Part shown: piece by piece, positions 1 through 10,255 of the stretch
Layout of the letters: every line of letters starts with the position of its first letter
Position numbering within the stretch: the first letter of the stretch is position 1
Origin: Cycas panzhihuaensis
Lineage: Eukaryota; Cycadophyta
Reading direction: 5' to 3'
Assembly (NCBI GenBank): GCA_023213395.1
Contig: CM041465.1
Location: forward strand, 121,093,741 to 121,157,740
DNA: 64,000 bases
Notes under the pieces: model-generated
Told to the model about the DNA's origin: nothing
Databases searched by the model: none
Seen by the model: only the letters and a program-made list of their open reading frames with translations
Made by a program: the position numbers and the translations under genes

Positions 1-1245
1 TCATTCATTTTGTACAATTGCTAGGTTATCCTTCAATTTCTCGATGGTTTCCTCCATTTGCTTAGATGTTCTTATTTGCTGGACCCATGAAGGTCTATTC
101 GAGTTAATAATGATGGTGGCATATAGCCATACAAAGCACGGAAAGGTGTCATTTTGTTGAAGAATGATATGTGGTGTTGTACCGATTACGCTAAATGTAA
201 CCATTGATGCCATTGCTTTTGTTTATGCGGCGAAGTTTCTCAAGTATCCTTCTAAGCATTTGTTGACAATCTCTGTTTGCCCATCCGTGCGAGGATGGTA
301 TGATGCGCTCATCTTGAGTTTTGTGCACGCAATTTTGAATAGATCCTGCCAAAATTTACTAGTAAATTTTGGGTCACGGTCACTTACAATTGCTTTAGGA
401 AAACCATGCAACCTATGGATCTCCTTCATATATAGTTACGCCACGTCGCTAGCCTTAGTCATCGATTTTAGTCCTCTGAAGTGGCCATTTTGGTGAGGCG
501 ATCTATGATGACGGTGCGTCCTTTCCTTCAGAGCAAGGTAATCCGGTTATAAAATCCATGGATATTTCATCCCATTTTTGTTCTTGCGTTGGTAGCGACT
601 GGAGTAACCCTGGCATTTTTATGCATTCAATCCTGTTTCGTTGACAGGTATCACATTCCGCCACGAACTTTTGAACGTCTGTTTTTAATCCTTTCCAATA
701 AAATGAAGCTCTTATCTTCCTGTATGTCTTGTCAATCCCTGTGTGACCTGCTATCGGTGTGGAATGGCCTTCTTGTAATATTATCTCCTTTAGCCCTGAT
801 CTTCTAGGAATGCAAATCTTTCCTTTCTTGAGTATTATTCCTGTTGTATCTCATATGAGCAGTTTGTCCTTCCTTACTTTGTCGATCAATTGTTTGTACT
901 TGGATCGTTGTCGTATTCCTTCTTTAATGTCTCATGCCATTTGGAGTAGCCACCGATATTGTATGTAATCTTGGTTTCGCATGAGTTTCTTGGAATTCTT
1001 GAGAGGCGTCTGCTATGACATTGTCTTTACCCTTTTTGTACACAATGGAGAATTCAAATGTTTGTAATTTGCTCACCCACTTTTGTTGTTAAATCGGCGG
1101 TGTCTTACGATTTAAGAAGTATTTGAGGCCCATCGTGGTCCGTTCGTGCACTGGAAGGAACCGCCTAGTAAATCATGTCTCCTTTGGTTGATCGCGTGCA
1201 TTATGGCTAGCATCTCCTTATCATAGATGGGCTTTAACTTTTCTG
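1..1245 (-). pseudogene. pol: Gyp1 RNase H end and integrase (cut by window edge)
   Basis: The integrase HHCC zinc-binding region is visible around 600-760 (GHTGIDKTYRKI, then AECDTCQRNR). It is followed by WDEISMDFITGLP near 560-590 and by HGFPKAIVSDRDPKF and TDGQTEIVNKCLEGYL at 429-223, which supply the catalytic D and E of the core. Stops and frameshifts interrupt it at several places. The C-terminal domain lies beyond base 1. Confidence 0.8.
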
Positions 1246-2234
1246 TTATTCAATTTCCTGCTCTAAATGCGCTATCGGTCTTCGTCTTGTAATAGGGCCG
1301 ACTCCTATGCCAAACCCTAAAGCATCGCATTCCAAAATGAATGGTTTTGAGAAGTGTAGGACTGCTAAAACTGGGGCTCTTACCATTGCACTTTTTAGTT
1401 CTTCAAAGGCTTTGTTGGTCGTTTCGTTCCATGTGAAAGCATCCTTTTTTGTTAGATCTGTAAGTGGAGCTGCTATGTTAGCATATCCTCTTATGAATTT
1501 CCTGAGGTATCTAGTTGCTCCTAGAAAGCTATGAACTCCCGTGACATTCTTTGGTGCTGGCCATTCTATTATTGCTTGGACCTTCTTGGGGTCGACCTTG
1601 ATTCTGTTTGGAGTAATGATATGACCGAGGTATTCGAGTTCCTGTTGGCCAAAGAGCATTTTTCTTGTTTGCAAAGAATAAACCTTTGCTAAAATTTCTA
1701 GGGCTAATCTCGGGTGTTCCAAATGTTCTCTCCATGTTTCTTTGTAAATGAGGATATCATCAAAAAGATTAGTACGAATTTCCTCAAACATTCCTTGAAT
1801 GTGGAGTTCAAAGTGACACAGGCGTTCTTTGGAGGCGTTGGTTAGACCAAATGGCATCACTTTGAATTGAGCAGTCCCTCATGAGTTATGAATCTTTGTC
1901 TTGTGGGCGTCCCCTCTTTTACCCGAATTTGATGGTAACCCGATCGAGAGGTCTATCTTGGAAGTATTGCACTCCATGTATTTCGTCTAGTAGGTCATCG
2001 ATCACAGGGATAGGATATCTATTTTTCTGATCAACTTGTTCAATCCCCTGTAATCTCGCACATCCCGATTGTGCCATCTTTCTTAGGGCTAACCACCCTT
2101 TGGGGATGCAAGCGGGCTTATGCTAGTGCGAATATGGCCGTGTGCAAGTAATTCTCTAGTTATGTTCTCGATCTCTTTCCTCATGTGGTATGGATGCCTG
2201 TATGGCTTTATGTTCACTGATGCTGCTCCTGGAA
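1246..2234 (-). pseudogene. pol: Gyp1 reverse transcriptase and RNase H start
   Basis: From 2234 the frame reads the gypsy RT fingers (PYRHPYHMRKEIE), then after frameshifts a 204-codon open stretch at 1860-1246. The RT active-site box is LFDDILIYK, where YVDD-type boxes are expected; both Asp residues remain. It is followed by LGHIITPNRIKVDPKKVQAI and FLGATRYLRKFI, the RT thumb/connection, and by KPFILECDALGFGIG at the start of RNase H. Stops separate the blocks. The enzyme would copy element RNA into DNA. Confidence 0.8.
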
Positions 2235-2759
2235 TTAAATCAATCGCGTCTTTGAATTTCTCTTCTTTGGCGGTAATCCTTTTGGTTCTTCGAATACTTG
2301 TTTATATTCGTCCAAGATATAATGTATTTCCGTTGGAATTACTTGGATTTCTATCTTGTGGCATGACACTATGTATGTGGGTGCTTTCTTCCGCATGATT
2401 CTTTCCATTCTGTGAGATGACACTAATTGTGTCGGTGGATATTTAGATCCCTGTAGTATGTATTTGGTGCCATTTATTCGGAAGCACATAACTCTGGTCA
2501 TGTAGTTGGTGACTATATTTCCTAAGGTTTGTAACCACTGTACCCCTAGGACTATATCAACGCCTCCTATCTGCATTACAAACATATTGGATGTCAGCGG
2601 GTACTCACCAATTTTCAAGTTGATGTTTCTGCAGAATCCTCCGCATGAGTCTTTGTCTTCCGTTAGCAATTGAGACACGGAAGGTTTTAATGGTTCCACC
2701 TTGATTCCCGGCTTTTGGGTCATTGATAAAATTATCGTGCTCCCACTATCCACTAACAC
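2235..2759 (-). pseudogene. pro: Gyp1 aspartic protease and start of RT
   Basis: A 174-codon open stretch starts with the retropepsin active-site motif LVDSGST and contains VDIVLGVQWLQTLG, the typical second half of plant gypsy proteases. Its last 25 residues (DEYKQVFEEPKGLPP) are the conserved lead-in to gypsy RT, so protease and RT were one polyprotein. The catalytic Asp is kept. The frame breaks immediately afterwards. The protease would process Gag-Pol inside the particle. Confidence 0.8.
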
Positions 2760-3146
2760 TGCTATTGGGGCTCCTTCGGCATCCCTTCAAATCGTAGTGT
2801 TTGAGGTGCCGTGCTTTGACCTGTTATGGCTTGCGAGATATTTGAACATTTTACGTATCGATTTCTAGTAGTTCATCTAGTTCAACCGTCTTGTTCATTG
2901 TTATCTTCTTGATGCGGGCCGTATCTTCTTACATTTGTTAAGGTATCTCCGGTTCTTCATTATTCACATAAATACCTTCTTTCCGGACATTGGTGCTCGA
3001 TTCCATTTCCTCCACATTTGAAACAAGTACCTTCTGTATGTGTTCTTGTCGGCGTGGAGTTTTCGTTGTATTCTTGATTGCAAGTGGGCGTCGGATTTAA
3101 CTCGACCTCTGCCGATTCGTGTTAGATGGTGGAGCAAAATCCGTTC

Positions 3147-3743
3147 TCATACGAAAGTAGGCCTGGTTTCTTTAAGTTCAGCTTCGACACATCGAGCGTG
3201 GTTTATGATGTCTTCTAATGCTCCATGTTGCTGCGCTAATACTCGAAATCTGATGGGGGCCTTGAGCCCGCTTATATATGTCTCCCTTAGATATTCCTGA
3301 GGAATGTTTGATGTAACCATACATTGTAACATCTGAAATTGTTCCGTATATTCATGACTGATCACATCTGCTGCAGTCTTGTCAACTGTGCGAAGTAATT
3401 CATAGACCAAGAGTCTTCATATTGGTTGATGATAGCTATTCTGAAATTTCTCCATTCCTCTTGCCGAGGTCCTTGCATCTTTTTCCACCAATAATACCAA
3501 TTCAAGGCTCGTCCATAGAGATGTAAGGAGGCAATGGGCACCATATCTATGCTTGGTGTTTTGTTTACTGCGAAGTATGTTTCCATTTGAAGTAGCCATG
3601 CTCTTATGTCCCGTGTTTTTTTCTGGATCGAATTTTTCTAATGCGATCTTTGGTCCTCCTTGATTTACATTTCTTCGCTGAAAAACAATTCCTTCCTTAA
3701 ACCTACCTTCCGGGTTCCCCGACCATTTCTTGATCCGAATCAC
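3147..3743 (-). pseudogene. gag: Gyp1 gag (capsid) fragment
   Basis: Three overlapping minus-strand frames together give a retrotransposon gag core. It has a run of the form LHLYGRALNWYYWW, then EWRNFRIAI, then ISGLKAPIRFRVL, which matches the pattern of the plant Retrotrans_gag domain. Frames change near 3410 and 3580, so it cannot be translated as one chain. A degenerate zinc knuckle (CFKCGGNGIEHQC) follows near 3005-3045, where nucleocapsid should be. Gag would form the particle that packages element RNA. The family assignment is firm, but the start codon cannot be fixed because the 5' end is eroded. Confidence 0.75.
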
Positions 3744-3994
3744 ATTACATTTTCGGATGAGCTATCTCTTGTTTATCCAATCTTCCGTTTAAGTTCCTAA
3801 TTTGTTGTGAAAGTTCTTCCATGACCATTTGTCAAGGTTTCTCTTGCTTGTTCTTCCGAGTTGTGGGACCTCGGCATTTTGTTTTGTGGGCTGATTTTTA
3901 CGGATCTTAATTCCGTCTTGGTCCTTTACGAATTGCTAGGGTGGGAGGGTGGGTCAAAATTTCCTTCCCTCGTGAAAACTTCCCGCTTAACGAA

Positions 3995-4005
3995 GCTCGA
4001 TACCA
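3995..4005 (-). promoter_or_regulatory. Primer binding site of Gyp1
   Basis: The minus strand reads TGGTATCGAGC two bases inside the LTR end. It differs by one missing base from the iMet-tRNA complement TGGTATCAGAGC, the usual primer of plant LTR elements. Confidence 0.75.
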
Positions 4006-4007
4006 CT

Positions 4008-4623
4008 TGTAGCGAGTCCTTTACCCAATTGGATGAGAAAATAGAGCGAGTAGGACCAATTCACGGACCGAACAATAATAGAGAAAAAAGTCCACAAATG
4101 CTAAACCCAAATAGATCGAATTTACAAATGGCAACACGTTTTGCTCCAAAAGTATATCTTCAATTATAGGTTAAATACAAAAATACGATACAAGAATGCA
4201 CAAATTATAAGTAGAGTTCCAACATGAGTACACCATCTTTGTCACAATCGCCAAACCCTTCGAGGCGGGGATCCTCCCAGAAATTGCAGCCCTAAGGCCG
4301 AAAATCTGCACTTGCCTTGAGGCCGAAAATGAAGAGAGAGAGCTTCATGAATGGATCATTTCGAATGATCTCAAAGTCCCTATATATAGGCGCATAAACT
4401 GGGACAAAATGAAGTCGGCCGGAGCGGGGAGGAGTGCGCACAACGTAATCATGAGAAGTCGGCTCTGACTTCTCAAAAACTTTGTGAGCTATCTTTAAAT
4501 GGTCATAACTTTTGATGGGGATGTCGGAATTGACTTTAAATCGAACCGTTGGAATCGTCGTTCAGAGGCCTATCATTTGAATGCTTATATGCTATAACTG
4601 TGACCATATTTTGGAGTGCTACA
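4008..4623 (-). repeat. 5' LTR of Gyp1
   Basis: The 616-bp block begins TGTAGC and ends GCTACA on the plus strand, a perfect 6-bp terminal inverted repeat. Its inner end abuts the primer binding site. A stretch around 4500-4560 matches the start of the Gyp-D LTR near 25250-25320 (shared gattccaacggtt and gtcaattccgacat). Confidence 0.85.
4380..4390 (-). promoter_or_regulatory. TATA box in Gyp1 LTR
   Basis: The sequence ctatatatagg sits mid-LTR, where a plant LTR U3 promoter would place its TATA box for minus-strand transcription. No transcript evidence is available. Confidence 0.5.
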
Positions 4624-4836
4624 CACTTAAACTTCAATATTCTTTAAGTGTCATAGAAGAGTATACTCTAAGATAATAAAATATCTCCTTAACAACATAT
4701 TAAAATGATATACTATGTAGGGAACAGGTATTAGAAAGAATATACTCTAAAGAATATTCTTATGCTTATAAGCTAATGTTATAAACATTAGAATAAAGAT
4801 ATATAAACGATTAAAAGGAACGATTAAATCAATTGA
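4624..4836. other. AT-rich spacer, no gene
   Basis: This short AT-rich stretch holds repeated palindromic tracts such as agagtatactctaa and aatatactctaa. No coding potential or motif is seen. It is probably leader sequence of Cop-L into which Gyp1 inserted. Confidence 0.4.
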
Positions 4837-5470
4837 ATGCTTTGCGGTGACTCATTGGCCGACCGACTTTTTTTCTGGCGACGTCTGTTATGTGACGACA
4901 GCTCCAGACGGCTCTGCGGGGCTCGTCCCATCTCAACGGCTATGCGGGGTCTGTCGGTTAGGTGGCGGCTCCTGTCGGCTGGCGTGTCCCATCGGTTAGG
5001 TGGCGGCTCCTGGCGACTGGCGTGTCCTGTCGGTTAGGTGGCTGTCAGGAGACGTTCTGCTCTCCTTCCAGCGGCGGCTCCGTAAGCAAGATGGGACCTC
5101 AGAATGGGATGTCGGGAGTCAGGGCGATGCCGGCGGCTGGCATTCTGTCCGTAGTGGCGGCAGGCTAACGCAGAGCGTGTAGCGGCAGTTGGAGGGCGGC
5201 TCAGACGATTAGGGTCTCGAGCTTCGACTGGCAGGTAAAGGTTCTGTCAACGGAGGACAACGCTAATAGTCGGGCGGCAATGGCAGTCCATAATGGAGAG
5301 TAAACTGTGCATAAAACGAGGGATAATCCCACGTCGAGATATGAGGAGCACTTACGGAGGACAGGTCTTCGCTCAGTTGCGCCCCCTTCTCTGCAACTTC
5401 GTAAAAGAGAGCGGTGATTCCTAACTGTGGTAGGGCAGAGTGCAGGCAGCTCGTACCATTTGGTGGTCAC
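4837..5470. other. GC-rich island of unknown origin
   Basis: Base composition changes abruptly to GC-rich between AT-rich flanks. Short open frames occur on both strands (for example 5470-5201 minus, 89 codons), but none shows a recognisable domain. It lies in the leader/gag position of the minus-strand copia remnant Cop-L yet looks unlike retroelement leader. It could be a captured host gene or promoter fragment, or an unrelated insertion. I do not recognise it. Confidence 0.4.
4951..5049. repeat. 39-bp minisatellite in the GC island
   Basis: About two and a half copies of a 38-39 bp unit built on cggttaggtggcggctcc and ggcgtgtcc (4951-4989, 4990-5027, partial from 5028). Copies differ by a few bases and a 1-bp indel. 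Confidence 0.75.
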
Positions 5471-5736
5471 ATAATAGACAATAAATGACTATTTAGACAA
5501 TAGTCATATGTAGACTTTTCACACCCTATTCACTAGCAGATGGCTGAGTTTACAATTTTCCTTTTGCAAGGACAGACTTGTTGCCTTTTCCTTCAAACAC
5601 TTCACACCAAAAAACAGTCATAGAACATTATTCTCCAAACAATCACTACTGTAAAAGGAGGGCAGTCCTTCAAGATAGAACCTAGAATATGGACAGAATC
5701 ACCTTTAGATTCCAGCATATAGCTGTTAAGAATCTA
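5471..5736 (-). other. Cop-L leader, no gene
   Basis: This is AT-rich sequence downstream, in minus-strand sense, of the primer binding site at 5737-5749. No gag domain is seen. It is interpreted as the untranslated leader of the copia remnant. Confidence 0.4.
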
Positions 5737-5749
5737 GGCTCTGATACCA
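5737..5749 (-). promoter_or_regulatory. Primer binding site beside the Cop-L LTR
   Basis: The minus strand reads TGGTATCAGAGCC, a perfect iMet-tRNA complement, directly abutting the LTR end at 5750. Confidence 0.85.
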
Positions 5750-6116
5750 TGTAGGAATGAGTGGATAGGAGTAGGAGACATGTCATAAAGCACATGTGAA
5801 AAGTGCACAAGAGATGACAATACGACAAATGACTCACAACTCTCCAAATCTCATTAAGAAATATGCAAGGTACAAATACATATTTATAAGTTTACACTAA
5901 CTCTAAAGATAGGAGGTGGTTCAACAACTCCCATGATTTTTGGTGTGCTCAAACTACCTTATTAATAGTTGGAGCATCTTTGACTTCTAGAAACTTTGAC
6001 TAGGAATCTTCTCTCACTAGAATATTCTCATCTAGAATATTCTATGTGAGCAATTATTCTAAAGAAATGAAATGAACTTAAATGGACATGCAATGGGAAT
6101 GTACATTATTCCAACA
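5750..6116 (-). repeat. Cop-L LTR, internal sequence on both sides
   Basis: The 367-bp block starts TGTAGGAATGAG and ends CCAACA (plus strand). It matches the LTR at 63130-63503 (shared aggaggtggttcaaca, and ggaatgtacattatt before the end). A primer binding site adjoins the left edge and a polypurine tract plus RNase H tail adjoin the right edge. It is therefore both the 5' LTR of sequence to the left and the 3' LTR of sequence to the right. Confidence 0.8.
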
Positions 6117-6430
6117 CCCTCCGATAATGTTAAGTTCATTTCCTTACATAAACATCAGTGTCCTATGTCTCTCAAAATTTCTAAGTGAGAATACAACTTG
6201 AGGGACAATACATAAACTTAACTATGCGGTGCTCCATATGCTGTCGAATAGAATGATGGTGATCTTCCACAAGCTTGACTCTATCATGGAATCCCAATTC
6301 TTCGATAGTTGGAAGGCATTTTGTTGTAGTAGAACAACTGAAGAAGTCAATTAAGCCCAAAATGGTTTTTCGAATGCTGTGACTGCTGCTTTGCCGCCCG
6401 TCTTCATGGAATAAGCTATCCACATCAAGA
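6117..6430 (-). pseudogene. pol: Cop-L RNase H C-terminus and polypurine tract
   Basis: In minus sense a polypurine tract (TCGGAGGG, 6117-6124) precedes the LTR. Before it lies a degenerate copia RNase H tail. The recognisable pattern is VEDHHHSIRQHM followed by YCPSS, compared with the usual VxxHHHFIRE...YCPS ending of copia pol. The better-preserved relative is at 63530-63995. It is too decayed to be functional, but the family call is supported by the LTR context. Confidence 0.65.
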
Positions 6431-6674
6431 GGTCAACTAGAATTTAGGTGCTAATGCACAATCTGTCGTTGGTTTGGCCTTTAACTACTACAAGAGATCA
6501 ACCAGAACCAAGTGGTCAATGCACATCCTGTCGTTAATTTGGATCAACCAGAACTAAGTGTCATCCACATCCTGTCGTTGAATTGACTCAACCAGAACTA
6601 AGTGGTCAATGCACATCTTGTCGTTGATTATGATCAACCAGAACTAAGTGTCATCCACATCGTGTCGTTGATTT
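6431..6674. repeat. 45-bp minisatellite within copia RNase H remnant
   Basis: Five copies of a 43-46 bp unit of the form gatcaaccagaactaagtg...cacatcctgtcgttgattt (starts near 6431, 6496, 6542, 6584 and 6632). In minus sense one frame of the unit reads STTGC..., resembling the STTGY segment of copia RNase H. The array is probably a local expansion of that segment. Confidence 0.75.
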
Positions 6675-6942
6675 GCCTTTGCAGTTTCCTTTACAAAGGT
6701 CCCAAAGAGGATTTCATCATCCTCATGCAGTACATGCTAGTTGTTATCATTAATGCGTGAAAATCACGCTCATTGTCTTGCTTCTCCAAATGTCATAATC
6801 TTGGCTTACAATATCTTGCTTGATTTTATGCACTATTGTCATTTTCCAAGACATTGTTCCTGAATAGAATTGCTAGGTGTTTTCATTAACACCACAACAC
6901 TGCTATTATCATTACCATAACATAATATGCTTCAGCAATAAG
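6675..6942 (-). pseudogene. pol: Cop-L RNase H remnant, 5' of the minisatellite
   Basis: This is the degenerate continuation of the copia pol remnant in minus sense, with no long open frame. It ends at the TSD (cttac, 6943-6947) of Gyp-K, which inserted here. The sequence resumes at 14492. Confidence 0.4.
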
Positions 6943-6947
6943 CTTAC

Positions 6948-7812
6948 TGTTGACTCTTGAAGGGTATCTTATTACAGTTATGAGATAACGACACTTGTCA
7001 AGGTTACACAGTGCTATAGTCTAGTCAGGATACTGTCAACATGGTTATTCACATACATTCCATAGATATTTCACAGAATTATACCACAATGGTACCGCAA
7101 TGACGTAATTCAACACATACTCAACATTTCATCATCATAACTCAAGAATACACAGCTTTCCACGTAACTCTTCCTTTTATTAAGTAATCAATTTAATTAC
7201 ACAGAGGCTGGAATGCATTCCTGTGCATTCGGACATACATTCCTACATTATACATGCGTACCGGATGGTACTTATCATTCAATCTTGCTCAATGGTGTCA
7301 TGCGTGATGGCTTCCGCACCTTTGCGTACTCGTGATAATCGGCTCTCACCTTTGAGAGTATACAATAGGATTGAATCACTCGGCTCTCACCCTAACCTGA
7401 TGGTTCATGCATACCTCCTTAAGTACTCTTCTTTGCACCTTTTGGCTGAAGGGTTATGACTGCCTGTGATAACTGTACCCCTTCAGTCATACGTACCCTT
7501 TCATTAATCACTGGTTAGGCACTTTAACTAATGACTCTTTGGATCCGTACATCCGTAAATGCGTCATTTGCGACTTCACAGGCCTTCACTGGTCTCTTTG
7601 GGTCGTGCATATCGCTTCCGTTCGGTTCCGATTACGCCGTTAGTGCGTATCGTAGTGCGTGCATTCGGTATGCACTGTCATACGTACCTGAATCTTTGAT
7701 GTCTTCCTTTGTTTTGGCTCGGCGTACCTCATGCGGTCCGTACACCTGCGTCACGAGATTACGACCTACCTCACGGTGTTCCATGACCATAGGATCACTT
7801 TGTACCAGAACA
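6948..7812 (-). repeat. 3' LTR of Gyp-K
   Basis: This 865-bp block starts TGTTGACTCTTGAAGG, like the copy at 13620, and ends AGAACA where the other copy ends CCAACA. It is rich in gtacgta motifs. The CTTAC TSD lies immediately outside. Confidence 0.9.
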
Positions 7813-7909
7813 TCTATCCCGGGTCAACAGTTATGGGTTTGAGCATCCTTGCTCAACAAAACTCCAAGAAAAATTTCAAACTTTCGGGGTATCCTTCTCC
7901 CGCTCTGTC

Positions 7910-8986
7910 TCAAGGTGGCTCCTGTTGCCTCTGTCCTCCCAAAATTTCTTCATTAATCTGTGTTAGAGTGGCAGTGATAGCATCATTTTCTTTAATTTTG
8001 TCTTGAAGGGCAGCTATATCAGATTTATACCCTTCCTCCATTTCCTGAATTAACTGAATTATGGGTCCCACTTTGTCATGTGGTATAGGAGGTGTTGAGG
8101 GTTCCCCTGCCTCCATTGCCTGAGGAAAGTCTTCCCATTCTTCCTAGGAGGCCTCTGCTTCCTCTTCCTCCTCTGATTCTTCTTCTCCCTTCTTCCTCTT
8201 TCCTCTTCTATGGACAACCTGTTTTGTCCGATGGGGAATGGGTGTACCTAGTGTCTTCTGTAAACAGGTAAGTACTTTCTGCATTTGTTTTTGTACTCTT
8301 CTCTTTGCTTCTAGGCTATTAGCGTATGGAAATTCTGCCCACTGTTTGATGATTGGTTCCCGTGGAGAAATGGTGGTCCTGGTCAGTTGCACATCTGGAC
8401 ACTGATAGAACAAGATAGCCAAAAGCAAGGAGGGATGTCGGAATGGATGTGTCCTAATCTCCTTGAGTTGCTGCCTCATGTTCTCCGCCAAGAATTCAGA
8501 CCAATTCAGCTTCTCCCCATCCCGAATTTTCAACAACACTGGCATCATGCCTCCCTGAATGTATGTATACTTCCGTTTAGACAAAAATCTGGAATTTATC
8601 ACTTTGGCTACCCACTAAAGTCTAAGATCAATAATGTCTGCTACATGGATTCCACCAAACATAACCTGAGTGTTGGGTTGACACAATTCCCTGAACCACA
8701 TTTCTTGGTCAACTTATGACCTCTTTGTTCCCAATGGAATTTCTCCTTCATTTGGAAGTTTGGTAATGGTATGAATTATGTCTGCATCCATTTTGGCCTT
8801 CCTGCTATCCTCCTTCAGTGCCTTCAGGATTTGGTCCATAAGTTCCGTGTCATAGTACATTGGGTTGTAGTAAATATAGTCTCCCCATCCTGCTTGCTTA
8901 ACCCTGGCCTGGAATTGAGCTAGTAGGGCTTGTAATTCTTGCTTGAGCTTTGGTATAAATGCCTCTTGGCATCCTGCTGACCTCAT
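7910..8986 (-). pseudogene. Gyp-K extra ORF between integrase and 3' LTR
   Basis: Three open stretches (8986-8714, 8602-8144, 8116-7910) lie in one reading frame. They form about 359 codons broken only by TAA (after KRS) and two TAG codons. The start chosen is ATG at 8986, MRSAGCQEAF. The middle part has a plausible folded region (GGMMPVLLKIRDGEKLNW, then LLLAILFYQCPDV). A basic patch (RRGKRKKGEEE) leads into a Glu-rich run near 8150-8200, and the end (KSDIAALQDKIKEN) looks like a coiled coil. I do not recognise the family. Extra ORFs in this position are known in some plant gypsy lineages (Tat/Athila group), and a plant transposon-associated domain is possible. Role unknown. Confidence 0.6.
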
Positions 8987-9279
8987 TATGGATGTGGAGT
9001 CTTAGAGATAGGAAAAATAACCTAAGCGTACAAACCGGAACCCTACATACGTACCTTTGAGGAATGCTTGTCGTTTTTGTGAGCATGTGTACTGGGATGC
9101 GTACCGGAGTCACTTTCCCTGCGTACTGCGCTGTACGTTCGCCTGGCGGATTTTCCGGAGTTGATTCGTTCGTTCCGCTCTGCGTACTTCGCGAGAATGC
9201 TCACAAGTGCGTAATACTTTGTCGTATTCGGATTTTTTGTCTTATACATGCTATTGGTACGTATAGTGTTAAGTGCCTC

Positions 9280-9632
9280 CACTGTGCATACTTGATTACG
9301 TACGTTTTTGGTACGTAGAATGTAACTGGGTACTTAAGTTTATTTTCCACTGTGCGTACCTGACTACGTACTTTTTTGGTACGTACACTGTAATCGTTTA
9401 ACTTACTTCTCTTTTCACTGTGCGTACCTGCTTGCGTACTTTTCAGGTACGTATAATGTAATTGAGCCACTTAAAATTTGTTTGCACTGTGCATACCTGA
9501 CTGCGTACTCCAATATTTCCTTGGTATGTATAGTGTATTTTTTAAAATTTGATCACTTTTTTTAACTGTACGTACCTGGTAACATACCGTTTGGTACGTA
9601 TAACGTATTTTGCCTGTATGCTGTTGAATTTT
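9280..9632. repeat. 68-bp tandem repeat in Gyp-K
   Basis: About five units begin cactgtgcgtacctg and contain ggtacgta (starts at 9280, 9348, 9416 and 9485, plus a degenerate one near 9564). Spacing is 68, 68, 69 and 79 bp. The motif gtacgta is palindromic and also recurs in the LTRs. The array sits between the extra ORF and the integrase C-terminus. Confidence 0.85.
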
Positions 9633-9838
9633 CCTCTGATTTTTTTCAATTTATGATGCTATTACTTATGCCTGTGACGAGTTACGGTTGTTTTTTATTT
9701 TTTCCATTTTTTTTTTTGTATTTTATGTTACATACCGAACTGAATCATGTTTCGGTATAAAGGCAATTCGATTTTGCCTCAACTTCATGCAACACGCTAT
9801 GGTACAACCAACTGATTCGGTTGGTAAGTTGCTCCACC

Positions 9839-10255
9839 CTAGTTGATATAGGGTTTCAGTTTACTACCCTTGACCATTTCAGGTAGTAGCTGTCCTGATA
9901 GTTTCTTCAACTGGATAGTGCCATTCTGGTACACCTTCTCAATGATATATGGGCCTTTCCAATGCATCTACAATTCTCCTTGGGTTGTTTGGGATTTGTT
10001 GTTGAATCGCCATATTCGATCACCCTTCTTGAAATACGATGTCTTGTCGTGGCTGTTGTGCCTTGTCTTTTTTCGCCTTTTCCTTGGTGTGGTATGCTTT
10101 GTCGATTTCTTCTTATGATCCCTTAATTGATCTTCTCCTAACCAATGGTTTCTACAATGTCTCAAATGGGAAATTCCATATAGTGGTTCTCCATAAAAGG
10201 GTTTCACATAATCTCCAACGTATTCTCCATGATTTCTATCTTCTGGAGTGACAAT
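9839..10255 (-). pseudogene. pol: Gyp-K integrase C-terminal domain only
   Basis: In minus sense the frame contains a basic region, then YFKKGDRIWRFNNKSQ, then MHWKGPYIIEKVYQNGT and ending KLKPYIN before a TAG. This is the C-terminal domain of a plant gypsy integrase (the GPY-like WKGPY motif). One in-frame stop lies after QGEL. The zinc-binding and catalytic integrase domains are absent; upstream the frame runs into an Asn/Pro-rich linker. The domain binds DNA and target chromatin in intact integrases. Here it is a leftover of a large internal deletion. Confidence 0.75.

Larger units (their letters stand above)
1..4623 (-). mobile_element. Gyp1: Ty3/gypsy LTR retrotransposon, 3' part cut by window edge
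   Basis: The minus strand reads 5' LTR (4008-4623), primer binding site, gag, protease, RT, RNase H and integrase, ending at base 1 inside integrase. This RT-RNase H-integrase order defines Ty3/gypsy. All domains carry stops or frameshifts, so it is a dead copy. The 3' LTR is outside the window. The five bases after the LTR (4624-4628, cactt) are one candidate half of the TSD. The LTR start is alignable with Gyp-D at 25190, so the two are related. Confidence 0.9.

Noticed and set aside
4837-5470. rDNA fragment
   Set aside because: GC-rich, but no recognisable conserved rRNA stretch was seen.
6431-6674. CRISPR-like array (regular repeats with variable parts)
   Set aside because: Units are contiguous with no unique spacers, in a plant retroelement context; it is a minisatellite.
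9280-9632. CRISPR-like or replication-origin array
   Set aside because: Tandem 68-bp units without spacers inside an LTR element; nothing suggests an origin.
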